From: Pisolithus tinctorius
Lineage: Eukaryota > Basidiomycota > Agaricomycetes > Boletales > Pisolithaceae
Reading direction: 5' to 3'
Assembly: GCA_024663395.1 (NCBI GenBank)
Contig: JANFAH010000005.1
Coordinates: 2,232,001-2,296,000, forward strand
Length of the DNA stretch: 64,000 bases
Shown here: piece by piece, positions 12,539 to 23,017 of the stretch
How the letters are laid out: each line of letters begins with the position of its first letter
Numbering within the stretch: position 1 is the first letter of the stretch
The notes under the pieces: generated by a model
The model's input: only the letters and a program-made list of their open reading frames with translations
The model's database searches: none
Told to the model about the DNA's origin: nothing
Program-made: the position numbers and the translations under genes

Positions 12539-12680
12539 AGTTTCGTGTTCGTCGAAGTGGGAGATAAGTTATTATGTGGGATGGTCGTCTACAAATGGGA
12601 CGCGTACGCTGCTTATGTAATCCGATTCATTTAAAGGTGCAGCTGTTATTATTGGAGCCCTTTGATGCGGAGGGGAGTTG

Positions 12681-14519
12681 ATGGAGGACGAAGTTGAGAT
12701 TATTGGCGAAAAAAGCAGGTCAGCGTAAGTATCTTTACTTTCTGTTCATGAAATGATATTCCTGATACCTTTTTGACCTAAGAGCCGGGAACGATGATAT
12801 CTGTCAATTGTGCAGTTCAAACCTGCGGGACATGAGTCTGGAACAACGAGACCAACACTACGAGGATCATCGCACATCCACAAAGAGTAACGTGAACCAA
12901 AATTCATTTTAACCACTTCTCTGATAGAATCCTATTATTCCACACAGAGCCAATCTTAATCAACAAGCGCAGATCATCACGGAAGCATACGGCTTCCCCA
13001 TTGCCTAGCAAACCTCGGTCATGTGTTTTGCCATGCCTGACGAAGAGAACAGAAGAGGAGTTCTGGTACCCGACGCTTTCTGAGCCACCCCCAGTAAATT
13101 ATACTCCAGGTATGTGACATCATTGTCGTCCGAGAAATAGCCCCTGAATAGTGAGAACGACAGGGTTGTTGTCCATTCTGAAGGAAGCATTGAAGAAATC
13201 TAATCACAAGGGTTTTACCGATCGGGCTGTGTTATGCTACGAACGGACTCCCTACATAGCTGTTGCGTTTGACCGGGGTTGGGGTTGTGGGCACGTCAGA
13301 TGATTGTGCATTAGTAAAACGCCCGCTAACCAGACGCGTTTTAGCTACCGAAACTTCCTCATGGCTTGTGCGGCCCTAATGGATCAAAAAATCCAACCAT
13401 CGTATCTTGGCTACCTTAACAATCCTATACCTCCCGGAGTCCGTAACCTGCAACAGTGGATAGAAGACGCTTGGGAACAAGGTTGGTAATCGATTTTTCT
13501 ACCACTCGCTGATACTGAATCCCTTCAGGCTATGACGAGATTGGTGCTAAGCAACTGGGTGGTGAGCTTGTAGGAACCCAGAAATTCATAGGCACTGCAG
13601 GTAAGAGCAGCAAGTTGATGACGGAAATGATAACATTCTGACGTGTACATGGTAGATATGTATGCTGCACTCAGTTTTCGCGGGATACCGTAAGGTGAAC
13701 GTCTCCGGTAATGACTGTCTTCTAACGTTCTTCAGCTGTACACTGGTGGATTTTGATCTCACGTCCAGCAAAGGCCAGCTTTCTTTGTACCGTAGGTTTC
13801 TCAGCATTCTGACCTCCTTGTACAGGGTTGTGCCCCTTGACGCATTGGGTTGTGGAGTACTTTTCTGGTCCGGTTAAGAAGCAAGGCACAGTCAACGATG
13901 TGCTCCGAGGTGCTTCACCAGTTATCACTACAGAGAAGATGCCAATTATCCTACAATACAAAGGTCATTCAGTCACTATTGTTGGATACGAGGTTCAATC
14001 AAAGTCGAAGGAGGTCAATCTTCTCGTATTTGATCCATCGGGGTAAACTCTTTCTGCTCCTATAGATGCCAATTAATCAGAGTTCCTCCAGTTCGATCCC
14101 CGAAGACGCTCGTAGGGCTGCATTGGCCGGCCCACGTAGTGTGACCTGGGGGACGCCATCATCCAAATTTTCACGAACACTGCAAGCTGGACAGCGGAAG
14201 TTTCAAATCGGTCCATCAAGGAAACGTGCTCGTTTTGATCCGGATGTACAGAGTGCTATCGTCATTTCTGACTCAGATGACGAAGAGAAGGCGAGGAAAG
14301 AAGACGGTGACTTGACCCTCCACGCCGGGAACACCATCGGGGCATTCCGGTGGACAAAGTCAAATTTGCAGTAAGCGCCATTAACATTTGTTCTTTGCGT
14401 GAGTTTTCTTAGTCACCGCTTTCAGGAAGCGCAAGGAGTTCCAGCTTCTTTACTTCCCGATGGAGGAGCCCTTGTCTCAGCAGGAGCGCAGGAAACGCAA
14501 GGTCGTTTATACAGTGTAA
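12681..14519 (+). CDS. ZUP1/Mug105-type C78 deubiquitinase
   Basis: ATG 12681 opens MEDEVEIIGEKSRSA. The next exon carries a zinc-finger-like DDICQLCSSNLRDMSLEQRD followed by HYEDH, a C-x2-C...H-x3-H ubiquitin-binding finger as in ZUFSP/ZUP1. Downstream, FDRGWGCG then YRNFLMACAALMDQ is the peptidase C78 catalytic block with its cysteine in GWGCGYRN. Later GHSVTIVGYE supplies the histidine and LLVFDPSG the aspartate, so the catalytic triad looks complete. The C-terminus is basic with an acidic patch (VISDSDDEEKARKEDG) and ends KVVYTV at TAA 14517-14519. Human ZUP1 cleaves K63-linked ubiquitin chains in genome maintenance, so I infer a similar role. More than eight short introns. It converges on TFB3 with 33 bp between stops. 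Confidence 0.85.
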
Positions 14520-14552
14520 TGCATCATATGATCAAATATCAATGAACTACAG

Positions 14553-15937
14553 CTAAGTTGGAACTACATCATTTTTCGGTTGGAGGAATGTTGCACTCGT
14601 CAGTGAGTTCTCCGGATCAGAGAGTGGAGGCAGGAATAGGGCAGTGACTGCCGACCTCAACGCCCTTTCCCATGCTTCCTCTACCTTGTACCCTCCAGCT
14701 TTCATAATCCCCTCCTGGTCTTGTCGGACAGCTTCACTGTACATATCGTCGTAGTGATCCAACCTTGCATACATGTCCCCATACGCATACCAATCATCTT
14801 GCAAAGGGACATGTGGCACATCGGGGATAGTGGTGCTTTGTGCGGCGCGCGAGCGCAGTAGCTGTGCACTACTTTTGAACGTGGTAGTAGCAGCAGCGCG
14901 AGAAGCAGCGCGTTTAGTGGCCTCAGCCCGCGACTTCGCTATGATTTCGGCAGCATCTTTGGTACTGGTTTCCAACCGGTCGATAATCTCTCGTCGGCCC
15001 TTCTCCTTTTCTTCGCGCTCAAGTTCTTCCAACCTCCGCGCTTCCTGAGCGCGTTGTTCCCGTTCTAGTCGTTCTTGCTCTTCTTGTTGCTTCAGCTCTT
15101 GAGAATACTGCTCGTCTCGTCGTACATTAAGTTCGATAAGCGCTGCATTCTCTCTACGATATGCTTCAATCCGTGCCTCTGTTTCGGGGATGTTAACCTC
15201 GTTGATAAGGTTGAAGGCTAAGACGACAATAAGCTTAGCAGTAACCCCAGATAGTAGATGGTTTCTACGTACTGATATCCTCAACTTCCTCTAAGTAGTC
15301 GTTGTAAGAACGTAGGTCCGGGAAATCTTCCCGACGCTTGTTGAATCTTCCATCTAATTAGAGATGATGCAACTAACATGGATTTGAAGTACCGACTCTT
15401 TGGCAATTCGCCTCCGGACTGCGACTTCCTTTTCAACCGTAAGGTCCTCGAAGGTTTGCGGCGTGAATGCCAATTTCCTGAGCACTTTTTGGCATATTGG
15501 ACAGGGTGCAGGACCTAGCGTGAACAAACGATCGATGCACGATTCGCACCTACGGCACAACTAGAATTCAGCTCGTTTAAGGGATAATTTACGGCGGCCA
15601 TGCTCACATCTTGTGATAGCAGGAGCTTACAAGCAACCGAAGTTTCGGGTTGAGGTATCTGTCAGATCTACAAACGGGACACTGGTCATCCATGGACTAC
15701 AAGATGAATTAGCACCCCCGAGAAGCACGCCCTCTCGCACTGCATACTTACAAAGAATTCGGTGGTCCTTCCTGACGCATCTTTTACACCACCTCCAAAA
15801 ACTGTTGTGGAAGTGCTTTGGACCTGTGGTGTATTTGATCGCGTATTGTGTGCTGAGGCTGGCGTCACTCCGCCCTTCCGCACTGTCTTCGTCTTCCCCA
15901 CTAGCCAACCTCCGACGCTCGTACGATTCGACATCAT
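14553..15937 (-). CDS. TFB3: TFIIH/CAK assembly subunit MAT1 (Tfb3)
   Basis: The first exon (from ATG 15937, MMSNRTSVGGWLVGK) is a basic, Ser/Thr-rich leader ending TTEFF. It splices to SMDDQCPVCRSDRYLNPKL, the first half of a C3HC4 RING finger, and then to CESCIDRLFTLGPAPCPICQ. Splicing donor AT/GTGAGC to acceptor CCGTAG/G removes an apparent insertion and restores the normal YHKMCESC spacing. LRKLAFTPQTFEDLTVEKEV and RRRIAKEFNKRREDFPDL follow, then FNLINEVNIPETEARIEAYR, a long coiled coil and a C-terminal region ending FLQPKNDVVPT. This subunit tethers the Cdk7-type kinase and cyclin to core TFIIH. An in-frame ATG further upstream (16012) exists but lacks family support. Confidence 0.93.
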
Positions 15938-16734
15938 GTGCAGGAACAGCTGTGGAGCTCCATAAGGATGGCCGTCCACAAATGTTAACGGCGAAGCTAG
16001 GACTTGTGGCAACAGCCTCCTGGTGCCTTATGTAATGGGACTATAGGGGAGAAACACTTCAAGCTTACTTCGAAGTGATCGTTTAGGCTGATGGATTTTT
16101 GGGTATATAAAAAACGGTTTCTAAGTGCGGGTCCCGTTGGAACTTGACACGGGATGCGACAGCCGTGTCGTGGGATCCAGAACAACCCGTAAGTAGAAGA
16201 CGTTGGATCAGGACTTCCGGCGGCCGTTCAACGTTCAAACCTAATCCGCGACAAGTCTGCAACTGCATTTGTTTGATTCTAGTCTACATATTACCTCGAC
16301 ATGCAGTGGTTGATGCGATGAGTAAGGTGAGGCCACACGCTAAGTCCAAGTTGGTTTAGATTCTTGTACTAAATTACTTGGTGCCGTAGCAAGAGTGATA
16401 ACAGTCACGTGACTCATATAGTCCCGATAAATGTGTTGGCACTTCTTAGCTCAATTGTCATCAGCGACAGCGACGGCGATCCAAGACATTCAGACTCGAC
16501 CAGTGTAGGTTCTTGCCAGTGACACTTGAACAGTTCATTGGACGCATAATTTATTCGTGCGTACGGTTGGGCACACATGTTGGATACATATCTCTGACGG
16601 GTACATAGGTATACCAGCGGTTTGTCGGTCAGACACACTCGATTCTCGTCGATCGACTGTGCTTCTCTTGTTCCTCGTTGCTAACCGATTTCGTCCGTGT
16701 CTTCCTCGTTGCGCTCCTACTACGCCACATAAAC
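15938..16734. promoter_or_regulatory. Divergent 0.8-kb region between TFB3 and PKA catalytic gene
   Basis: No supported gene. It holds a TATATAA at 16104-16110 and a perfect E-box palindrome (listed separately). The length is unusual for this compact window and suggests a long, regulated leader or promoter for the kinase gene. Confidence 0.5.
16404..16413. promoter_or_regulatory. E-box palindrome GTCACGTGAC
   Basis: A perfect 10-bp palindrome with a CACGTG core sits about 320 bp upstream of the PKA catalytic ATG. In fungi CACGTG is bound by bHLH factors such as Cbf1 or Pho4-like proteins, and the flanking TCACGTGA form is the Cbf1-type site. Function here is inferred from sequence only. Confidence 0.4.
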
Positions 16735-18188
16735 ATGGATCAACTGGTAGCTCCGACGCCCCAGCCTGCTTATGGTGCTTCAGGGGAACAAAATGTCGAT
16801 GTTCTTGGCCAGCCATGTTTTCGGCAGCCTGCGCCTATCGCTTACGACGTGCCCATGACCCCACCGATTTCTCCAGGTCATAGTGAGAATGATAGCCGCG
16901 GTGCCTTACGTGCCGACCAGGATACGCAACCCGACTGTCAACAGGAGACACCGTGTTCTACAAGCACCGCAGCTGATTCAGGCGGTGCTCGTGACTCACT
17001 GGAGTGCTGCTTTACGCACGAGCAACACCCACCGACGCCCCCTAATAAACCCCCGCGCCTACTTGAAGACGAACCAGTTGGTCTTGCGGAACCTGGTGTA
17101 CTGAAATTAAGCGACTTCGAAGTAAGGGGGACCCTGGGTAATGCTTATCATTCGGTTGTTTATTCAACTAGCTTATCATGCGCAATTAGGTACAGGAACT
17201 TTTGGGCGTGTGCTTCTAGTCCGCCTGAAAACTGTAACTCCTGGGTATCACAGTATTTTCGCCATGAAGGTGCTGCGCAAGTCGGAGATAGTTCGCCTTC
17301 GTCAAGTCGAGCATGTAAATGCCGAAAGACACATCCTCTCGCGCTTACGGCATCCATTTGTCGTAGATCTATTCGCCACTTTCAAGATAGCTTGAATATC
17401 TACATGTTGATGTCTTACGTGCCGGGAGGGGAACTTTTCACCCACCTTCGGAGAGCCCGCAGATTCACTCCTGACGTCACTCGCTTTTATTTGGCCAACA
17501 TCATACTTGCATTGAAATATCTTCACTCTTTCAACGTCATCTATCGCGACCTCAAACCCGAGAATCTTCTTCTCGATCCATGTGGCTACCTTCGCTTAAC
17601 AGATTTTGGATTTGCCAAAGTGGTGGACGATCGTACTTGGACGCTCTGTGGCACCCCCGAATACCTTGCCCCAGAGATTATCCTGTCAGAGGGCCATGGC
17701 AAGGCTGTTGACTGGTGGGCCTGCGGGATTCTTTGCTACGAAATGCTTGTCGGGTACCCGCCATTTTTTGACGAAACGCCCTACGGTATATATGACAAGA
17801 TTCTCAATGGAAACGTTCACTGGCCTCGGAGCGTGGACAGGCTATCCCAGGAGCTAATACAAGCTTTCTTGCGCCCAGATCGTAGCAAACGCCTTGGGAA
17901 TATGATAGGTGGGCCACAAGATGTCCTTGAACACCCGTGGTTCCGTGGTGTTGACTGGGATGCTCTTGAACGTCGCGAGATTAAGGTTCCGATGACTTTG
18001 CCTAAAATTGCGTGGCTGATTTACTAACTGTCTTCTTTTAGGCACCAATTATTCCCCATACGACATCTCTGGACGATACCAGACACTTCCTCCACCTCCC
18101 ATTCCCGTCGTTGCACGACATGCCAGGTCTTCTCGCGGAAGAGGACCCGCCACCCCCGCACAAATCACTCCAGTTCCCTGATTTCTAG
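16735..18188 (+). CDS. cAMP-dependent protein kinase catalytic subunit (with one frame break)
   Basis: A Pro/Ser-rich N-terminal extension of about 120 residues (MDQLVAPTPQPAYGASG) precedes an AGC kinase domain. Visible motifs: glycine loop GTGTFGRV, lysine in FAMKVLRKSE, PGGELFTHLRR, catalytic YRDLKPENLLLD, TDFGFAKVV, activation loop TWTLCGTPEYLAPEII, and VDWWACGILCYEMLVGYPPF. After a final intron the protein ends in FPDF, matching the FxxF-COOH tail that PKA folds onto its own small lobe. This tail separates PKA from other AGC kinases. The first intron (about 17137-17188) is phase 1. At 17381-17384 the frame is one base short between LFATF and the expected QDSLNIYMLM, inside the N-lobe. No intron fits, so this is a sequencing error or a disabling mutation. 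Confidence 0.9.
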
Positions 18189-18582
18189 CCACACCATTTC
18201 CAGAGCGGATCTTCTCGCCAAATCCTGATTATTGCACGGTCGTTTCTTGCCATCTAGTTTGATTTTCCTCATAAGTCCTGGATACCCTATTATCCCTTCC
18301 CTCACTAACCATTTATGCTGTTACTTCCTTTGACATTGCAAACCGTCTGTGTAGCTTGATATTTCATGCTGTATCATTGTCTCCAAGTTTCGAGGCTTGG
18401 CAGTTTACACCCTCCGTTTTTTTTCGCGTCTACTCGCGAGCTAGTGACATCGATGTGTAGATTATCCGAATAGCGTTTTGATTTGTCATTGTCGATTTCA
18501 GAGGCCTTTGCACAACAAAGACAAACATGGATCCTTGTCCGGAAAAGGCAAGCGAAGTAGTAAAAGCTCATACGTTCAGCTG
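18189..18582 (+). other. 3' UTR of PKA gene and leader of SSF1
   Basis: About 390 bp, pyrimidine-rich, without a supported gene. It lies between two genes on the same strand. An open stretch at 18529 starting ATGGATCC is in a different context and does not join the SSF1 frame. Confidence 0.4.
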
Positions 18583-20039
18583 ATGGCCCGCAGACGAAAA
18601 CACAGGACCCACCGGAAGGGTGCAAGTGCAGCTGGAATTAGTGAGGATGGGGTTCCGAAGTCATTTGTCATCAAACATGGACAGGTTGGAACATCTCTGA
18701 CCCAGCTAGTTCGTGATTTGCGAAAAGTCATGGAGCCCAACACTGCGACTCGTCTAAAGGTGAGTATGTCGGTTGCTCACCCTGGTAGTGGAATGAAATC
18801 CCAACCTTTTTCAGGAACGAAAACGAAACAAGCTTAAAGACTTCTTCACCATGGCCCCAGTGCTCAAAGTCACGCATCTGCTCGCGTTGACACTCACCGA
18901 TTTGGCACCCTCGCTGCGTCTCGTTCGCCTACCAGTCGGACCTACTTTCAGCTTCCGGGTTGAGAGATACAGCCTCATGAAAGATGTGCAGAAGATCTCA
19001 AGGTCAGCACCAAGTCAGGGTCTTGAATACCTGACGGCCCCTTTGGTATGTTGCTAATCTCGCTTGTATCTCGATATCTGAGCATCCCTGTAGCTCGTCC
19101 TTGCATCTTTTCCTCCCCCATCACCTACTACACCAGCCCACCTCCCTCTCCTCATGAAAGCCTTCCAATCAATGTTCCCCCCGCTCTCGCCAAAGTCCAT
19201 GTCACTCTCTGGAGCTCGTCGCATCGTCCTCATAGCCTACAATGCCGAGCGAGGCACAATTGACTTCCGGCATTACATCATAACAGTTAAACCTTACGGT
19301 GTCTCCAAGCGCGTAAGACGCGTACTCGAAGGCACCTCTCAAAAGTCTTCTGGATCTTCGTCAATGACTCGGGTTCTCGACCTCGGTAATGAAAAGGACG
19401 TTGCTGACTTTCTACTCAGAAAAAGGGGTGAAACGTGGTCCCGACAGCGAGGCGGGCTACGAGTCTGCTGCATCCTCTGCGTCAAGTGTCGCGGGGGATG
19501 AAGGAGATGCTGTTTCACTAGCGGGTGACTATGTAGGGAGGAATAACAAGAGGGGGCAGAAGAAGGCCATTAAGCTTAATGAGGTTGGTCCGAGATTAGA
19601 ACTGAGGCTGGTTAAGATCACAGAAGGGATCCCTGGAAAGGATGGAGAGGTGATGTATCATGAATTCGGTGTGTGGCTGCGTATCAGACTGCGTACTTCC
19701 GTCGCTGACATAGTTGCAGTCAAGAAAAGTAGGGCCGAAGCTGCGCGCTCAGAACGTCACATGCCGAAAAGGAGAGGTTGAGGGAGAAGCGAAGAAAAGA
19801 GCAAGAAGAAAATGTCCGGCGCAAAAAAGAAAAGGAGGTAGGCAAACAAAATGACTCCAAATCGACACGAGAGGACTCCGAAAACTCGGCCGACGAAAGC
19901 GGTGAAGAACAAAGCGAGGGCGAGTGGGATGAAGAAGAGGAGATCAGTGATGATGAGGATATTGAAGGCGAAACCGATTGCTGAGAGTGAATCTGATGAA
20001 ACCGAGGAGCCACCGCCGAAGAAGTCCAAACGCGAATAA
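18583..20039 (+). CDS. SSF1: Brix-domain 60S assembly factor Ssf1/PPAN (three frame breaks)
   Basis: The start MARRRKHRTHRKGASAAG is the typical basic opening of Ssf1. The Brix domain follows: SFVIKHGQVGTSLTQLVRDL, LKDFFTMAPVLKVTHLLALT, LRLVRLPVGPTFSFRVERYS, ARRIVLIAYNAERGTIDFRH, then LRLVKITEGIPGKDGEV and YHEF. The tail is Lys/Glu-rich, then very acidic, and should end PPPKKSKRE at TAA 20037-20039. Ssf1 acts in nucleolar maturation of the 27S pre-rRNA particle. Three introns splice cleanly. The frame shifts by one base near 19420-19438 (after DVADFLLRK), near 19741-19748 (in KSRAEAA) and near 19976-19979 (acidic tail). In all three, conserved sequence resumes at once in the new frame. Confidence 0.9.
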
Positions 20040-20117
20040 AATCGTGATATTAATGCTAGCATCTGACCATTTACTCTACAGCGTACAATGGATTCGGTGC
20101 TTGAGATGCGTTGAGGA

Positions 20118-20816
20118 TCAAGTACCACTGTCTCTGGTAGCAAACAAATCCCCAATGACCGCCCCAAATCTCATCTTGACTCCTTCCCAGCTGTCCAATG
20201 CTGGACGTACGTCCAAATAGAAGGACACACTGTTTGAGGATACTCCAGCTCCACGACCAGTGTAGAAGTCGATAACATAACGTATGCGCGTGCCGCAACG
20301 GTCAACAATCCAATCATGACGATCAAAGGGGTGCCGAATACCTGGTAGAGCAGTGAATCTTGTAGTTAGGGATATCGAAAGAGCAAGACGTACCCGAGAA
20401 GAGTCATCAACCTGGCCTTTGGGCTCATGTCATTTGGTCGACCTTTGAAATTGACGAGCTTCACTCCGCCACAGGTCTCGCCGCCTCTACCTGCCTCCCA
20501 CTTCACGATCTCGGACCACGCACGTTCATTTACAGCGTTATGTATGGGTACTATGGCCTTCATGTCAGCTGCGTGAGGATTGTGATTTTTTCTTGCCATT
20601 GCGGCGAAGAATTGTGCCTCGGAGGGGTATACCCAATTTTCATTGGTCGTTCGCGGGATGGAAGAGACTTCGCGGTCTGTGGGCAAGGATGGAGGGTTAG
20701 TAGAAGATGCCCCTCCTTTCCCGAAAATCGTTGTCCAAGCTGAACCAGAGTTGTGGTCTACGGGACAGCCATCGCCCGACTTGCCCTCCTCCATGGTCGA
20801 CTGGACACTTGGCCAT
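20118..20816 (-). CDS. CYC3: Holocytochrome c synthase (cytochrome haem lyase)
   Basis: The enzyme attaches haem to apocytochrome c in the mitochondrial intermembrane space. Two CPV haem-regulatory motifs are visible: MAKCPVDHG at the start (ATG 20816) and GDGCPVDHN about 12 residues later. They lie in different frames, so one base seems to be missing near 20790-20797. Conserved blocks: NWVYPSEAQFFAAMARK, IVPIHNAVNERAWSEI, then after one intron HPFDRHDWIVDRCGTRIRY, VSFYLDVRPALDSWEG and MRFGAVIGDLF. A second one-base discrepancy lies at the exon 2 boundary (about 20333). Length is about 215 residues. It converges on SSF1 (79 bp) and diverges from the nitronate monooxygenase gene. Confidence 0.92.
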
Positions 20817-20962
20817 GAAAAAGGGAATTGTGTGATTAGTCATCAATTGATTGTCACTTAAATACCCGGCACAGGTTTCCAATGATGCAGCGGCTGCAGT
20901 TCAACCGGCTGAAATATTCCAATGATAAATTCCTCCGGTACCTTTCTTCTCTGAACGCAGCC

Positions 20963-22497
20963 ATGCCTTCCTCGAGTCCCGTGTTTTCAACACCACTAAC
21001 GAGGTTGTTTGGCATAACTCACCCAGTCATGCTTGCCGGTAAGTGGAGAGTCTATCGAGTAAAGGCAGTGCTCAGGAGCTATTTCAATCCCAGGTATGAA
21101 CGTGGCAGCTGGTCCACGACTGGCCGCCGCGGTGACCAATGCCGGTGGGATTGGCGTCATCGGGGGTCTTCGTCAGACCCCGAAAATCCTCCAGCAGAAT
21201 ATCGAAGAATTGAAGTCACATTTGGAGGATAAGAATGCCCCCTTTGGCGTTGACCTACTCCTTCCGCAGGTCGGTGGCACCGCAAGAAAGACGAATGTAA
21301 GCAATCAGCAATTCTTTACATGCAGCGCCTCTACTTAGTGCCCTTGTACAGTACGATTATACGAACGGGCAGCTTGATGAACTTCTGGATGCCATCATCA
21401 GGTGCAAAGCAGCCCTTTTCGTGAGTGCTGTTGGTGTGCCGCCAAAGTGGCAGTGGACAAACTTCATGCAGCGGGGATACCGGTTATGAAGTACGATGTC
21501 ACTGGTGCAGTCAATGAGACGTTTACTGACACTCACCATCAGATGATTGGTCACCCGAAGGTTCGTATAAGCGATGTTTCGCTATGTACAGAGTTTAATA
21601 TGTGTCCAGCACGTTAGCAAAGCATTAGCCAAGGTTTGGACCGTCCAGTCCGGCGGTTGCAACTTAGCATGACGCCTCTTTTGACAGGAGTTGACATCAT
21701 CTGTGCACAGGGAGGTGAAGGTGGTGGCCACACTGGCGAAATTCCTTTCTCCATTCTTATTCCAGCCGTGGTCGATCTATGCAAGGATGCTAGAAGCCCG
21801 GTCACCGGGGGAGCCGATAATAGTAGTTGCCGCAGGGGGAATAGGTGACGGTCGTGGGCTCGCCGCTGCACTCTCGTAAGTGATGGCACGACATTTAACG
21901 TCATCTCGGACTAAATCGTACAGGTATGGTGCAGCAGGTGTATGGGTAGGGACACGCTTTGTTGCCAGCGAGGAAGCTGGCGCTCCCCCCAAGCACAAGG
22001 ACTTGGTTCTACAAGCTGGCTTACGACGATGTAATCCGAACCCTCGTTTACTCCGGCAGACCCATGAGCGTTCACAAGACTCCGTATGTGTACTGAGTGG
22101 GAGTCTCACCGACAACAGGAGATATTGGATCTCGTGTCTGAAGGGAAGATACCTCACGAAGTTGACTGCAGAAGCATCCAGAAAAATCGGTCGAAGGACG
22201 AATGTGTAAGGACGAAAGAAGCTTTGCGTGCAAACGTTAACTTCGTTGGTGTCACATAGGGTTAATGGGAAGGGTTGCTGGTTCCATTAATGTCCGTGTC
22301 GTTCCTTTTCGCTTCGAACTTTGTTGATGCTGCACGCCGTAGGATATCAAACCCGCCAAAGTCATGTACGGTGGTCTCTCGCATCTTCCCGTTCCCGAGT
22401 ATTGACGAGTGGATTAGTGTCGAACGAAATTGTCAACTCTGCTGCCGCAAGTCTAAGGAATGCCTCCCGTTTGATAGTGCGGGAGGCTAAGTTGTGA
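20963..22497 (+). CDS. Nitronate monooxygenase family flavoprotein
   Basis: The N-terminus FGITHPVMLAGMNVAAGPRL with AVTNAGGIGVIGGLRQTP is the FMN-binding TIM-barrel start of the 2-nitropropane dioxygenase/NMO family. FGVDLLLPQVGGTARKTN, ALFVSAVGVPPKW, CAQGGEGGGHTGEIPFSI with the active-site histidine, and IVVAAGGIGDGRG with GVWVGTRFVASEEA follow. The family oxidises alkyl nitronates, detoxifying nitro compounds such as propionate-3-nitronate. At least six introns are present. The frame slips by one base after VPPKW (about 21450). The 3' end is the least certain part: GRVAGSIN is followed by DIKPAK and a last exon ending RLIVREAKL at TGA 22495-22497. An in-frame upstream ATG at 20882 would add 27 residues. 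Confidence 0.88.
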
Positions 22498-23017
22498 TTG
22501 CAAGTGCCTGTGTATGTATACCCGGAAGGAAAGTATACCACATGAATGCCCACTTGTATGTACACATGTCGTCTGGTGTCTTGACAACCGTATACCGTCC
22601 GAACAAGCACTCATCAACGCAGTTGTCTCAGGTCAGGCCTGCACAATGGACGTTGTCGTTGCAACGTACATACACCCTCGTGACAGCAGAGTCCGTTTCA
22701 TCGAGCTATGGTTTTATCAGAATATAGTCTGATCATTGTCTGTCGCTTCACTCGAATGCCCCGGGCTCGCGTACCATATTTCCAGCGAAAGCAAAATTAA
22801 AACATCATTATCCGTCAACACACGGTGGTAAACTACATGAGAACAAACAATTGGAAGACCGATTGCAAGAGGTATTAACAAAATTGCAGTGGATGAAATA
22901 ATAGCAACATCTTGCTCACTAAACAAAAAGTAAACAAACAGAATTGACCTGAAATAAAGAACCTTTCACACCCCTGGTACATAGCAGACGGACGGTTGCT
23001 GCGAGCTTTAATTATTG
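22498..23017. other. Intergenic region without supported gene
   Basis: About 520 bp between the 3' ends of the convergent nitronate monooxygenase and epimerase genes. Small open frames on both strands give no recognisable product. I see no repeat or RNA gene. Confidence 0.4.

Noticed and set aside
19389..19422. A 34-nt intron (GTAATG...CTCAG) in SSF1 explaining the frame change
   Set aside because: It would delete the conserved GNEKDVADFLL segment and is shorter than any other intron here.
18583..20039. Programmed ribosomal frameshifting in SSF1
   Set aside because: Three separate shifts in one gene, in both directions and without a slippery heptamer plus structure, fit consensus indels far better.
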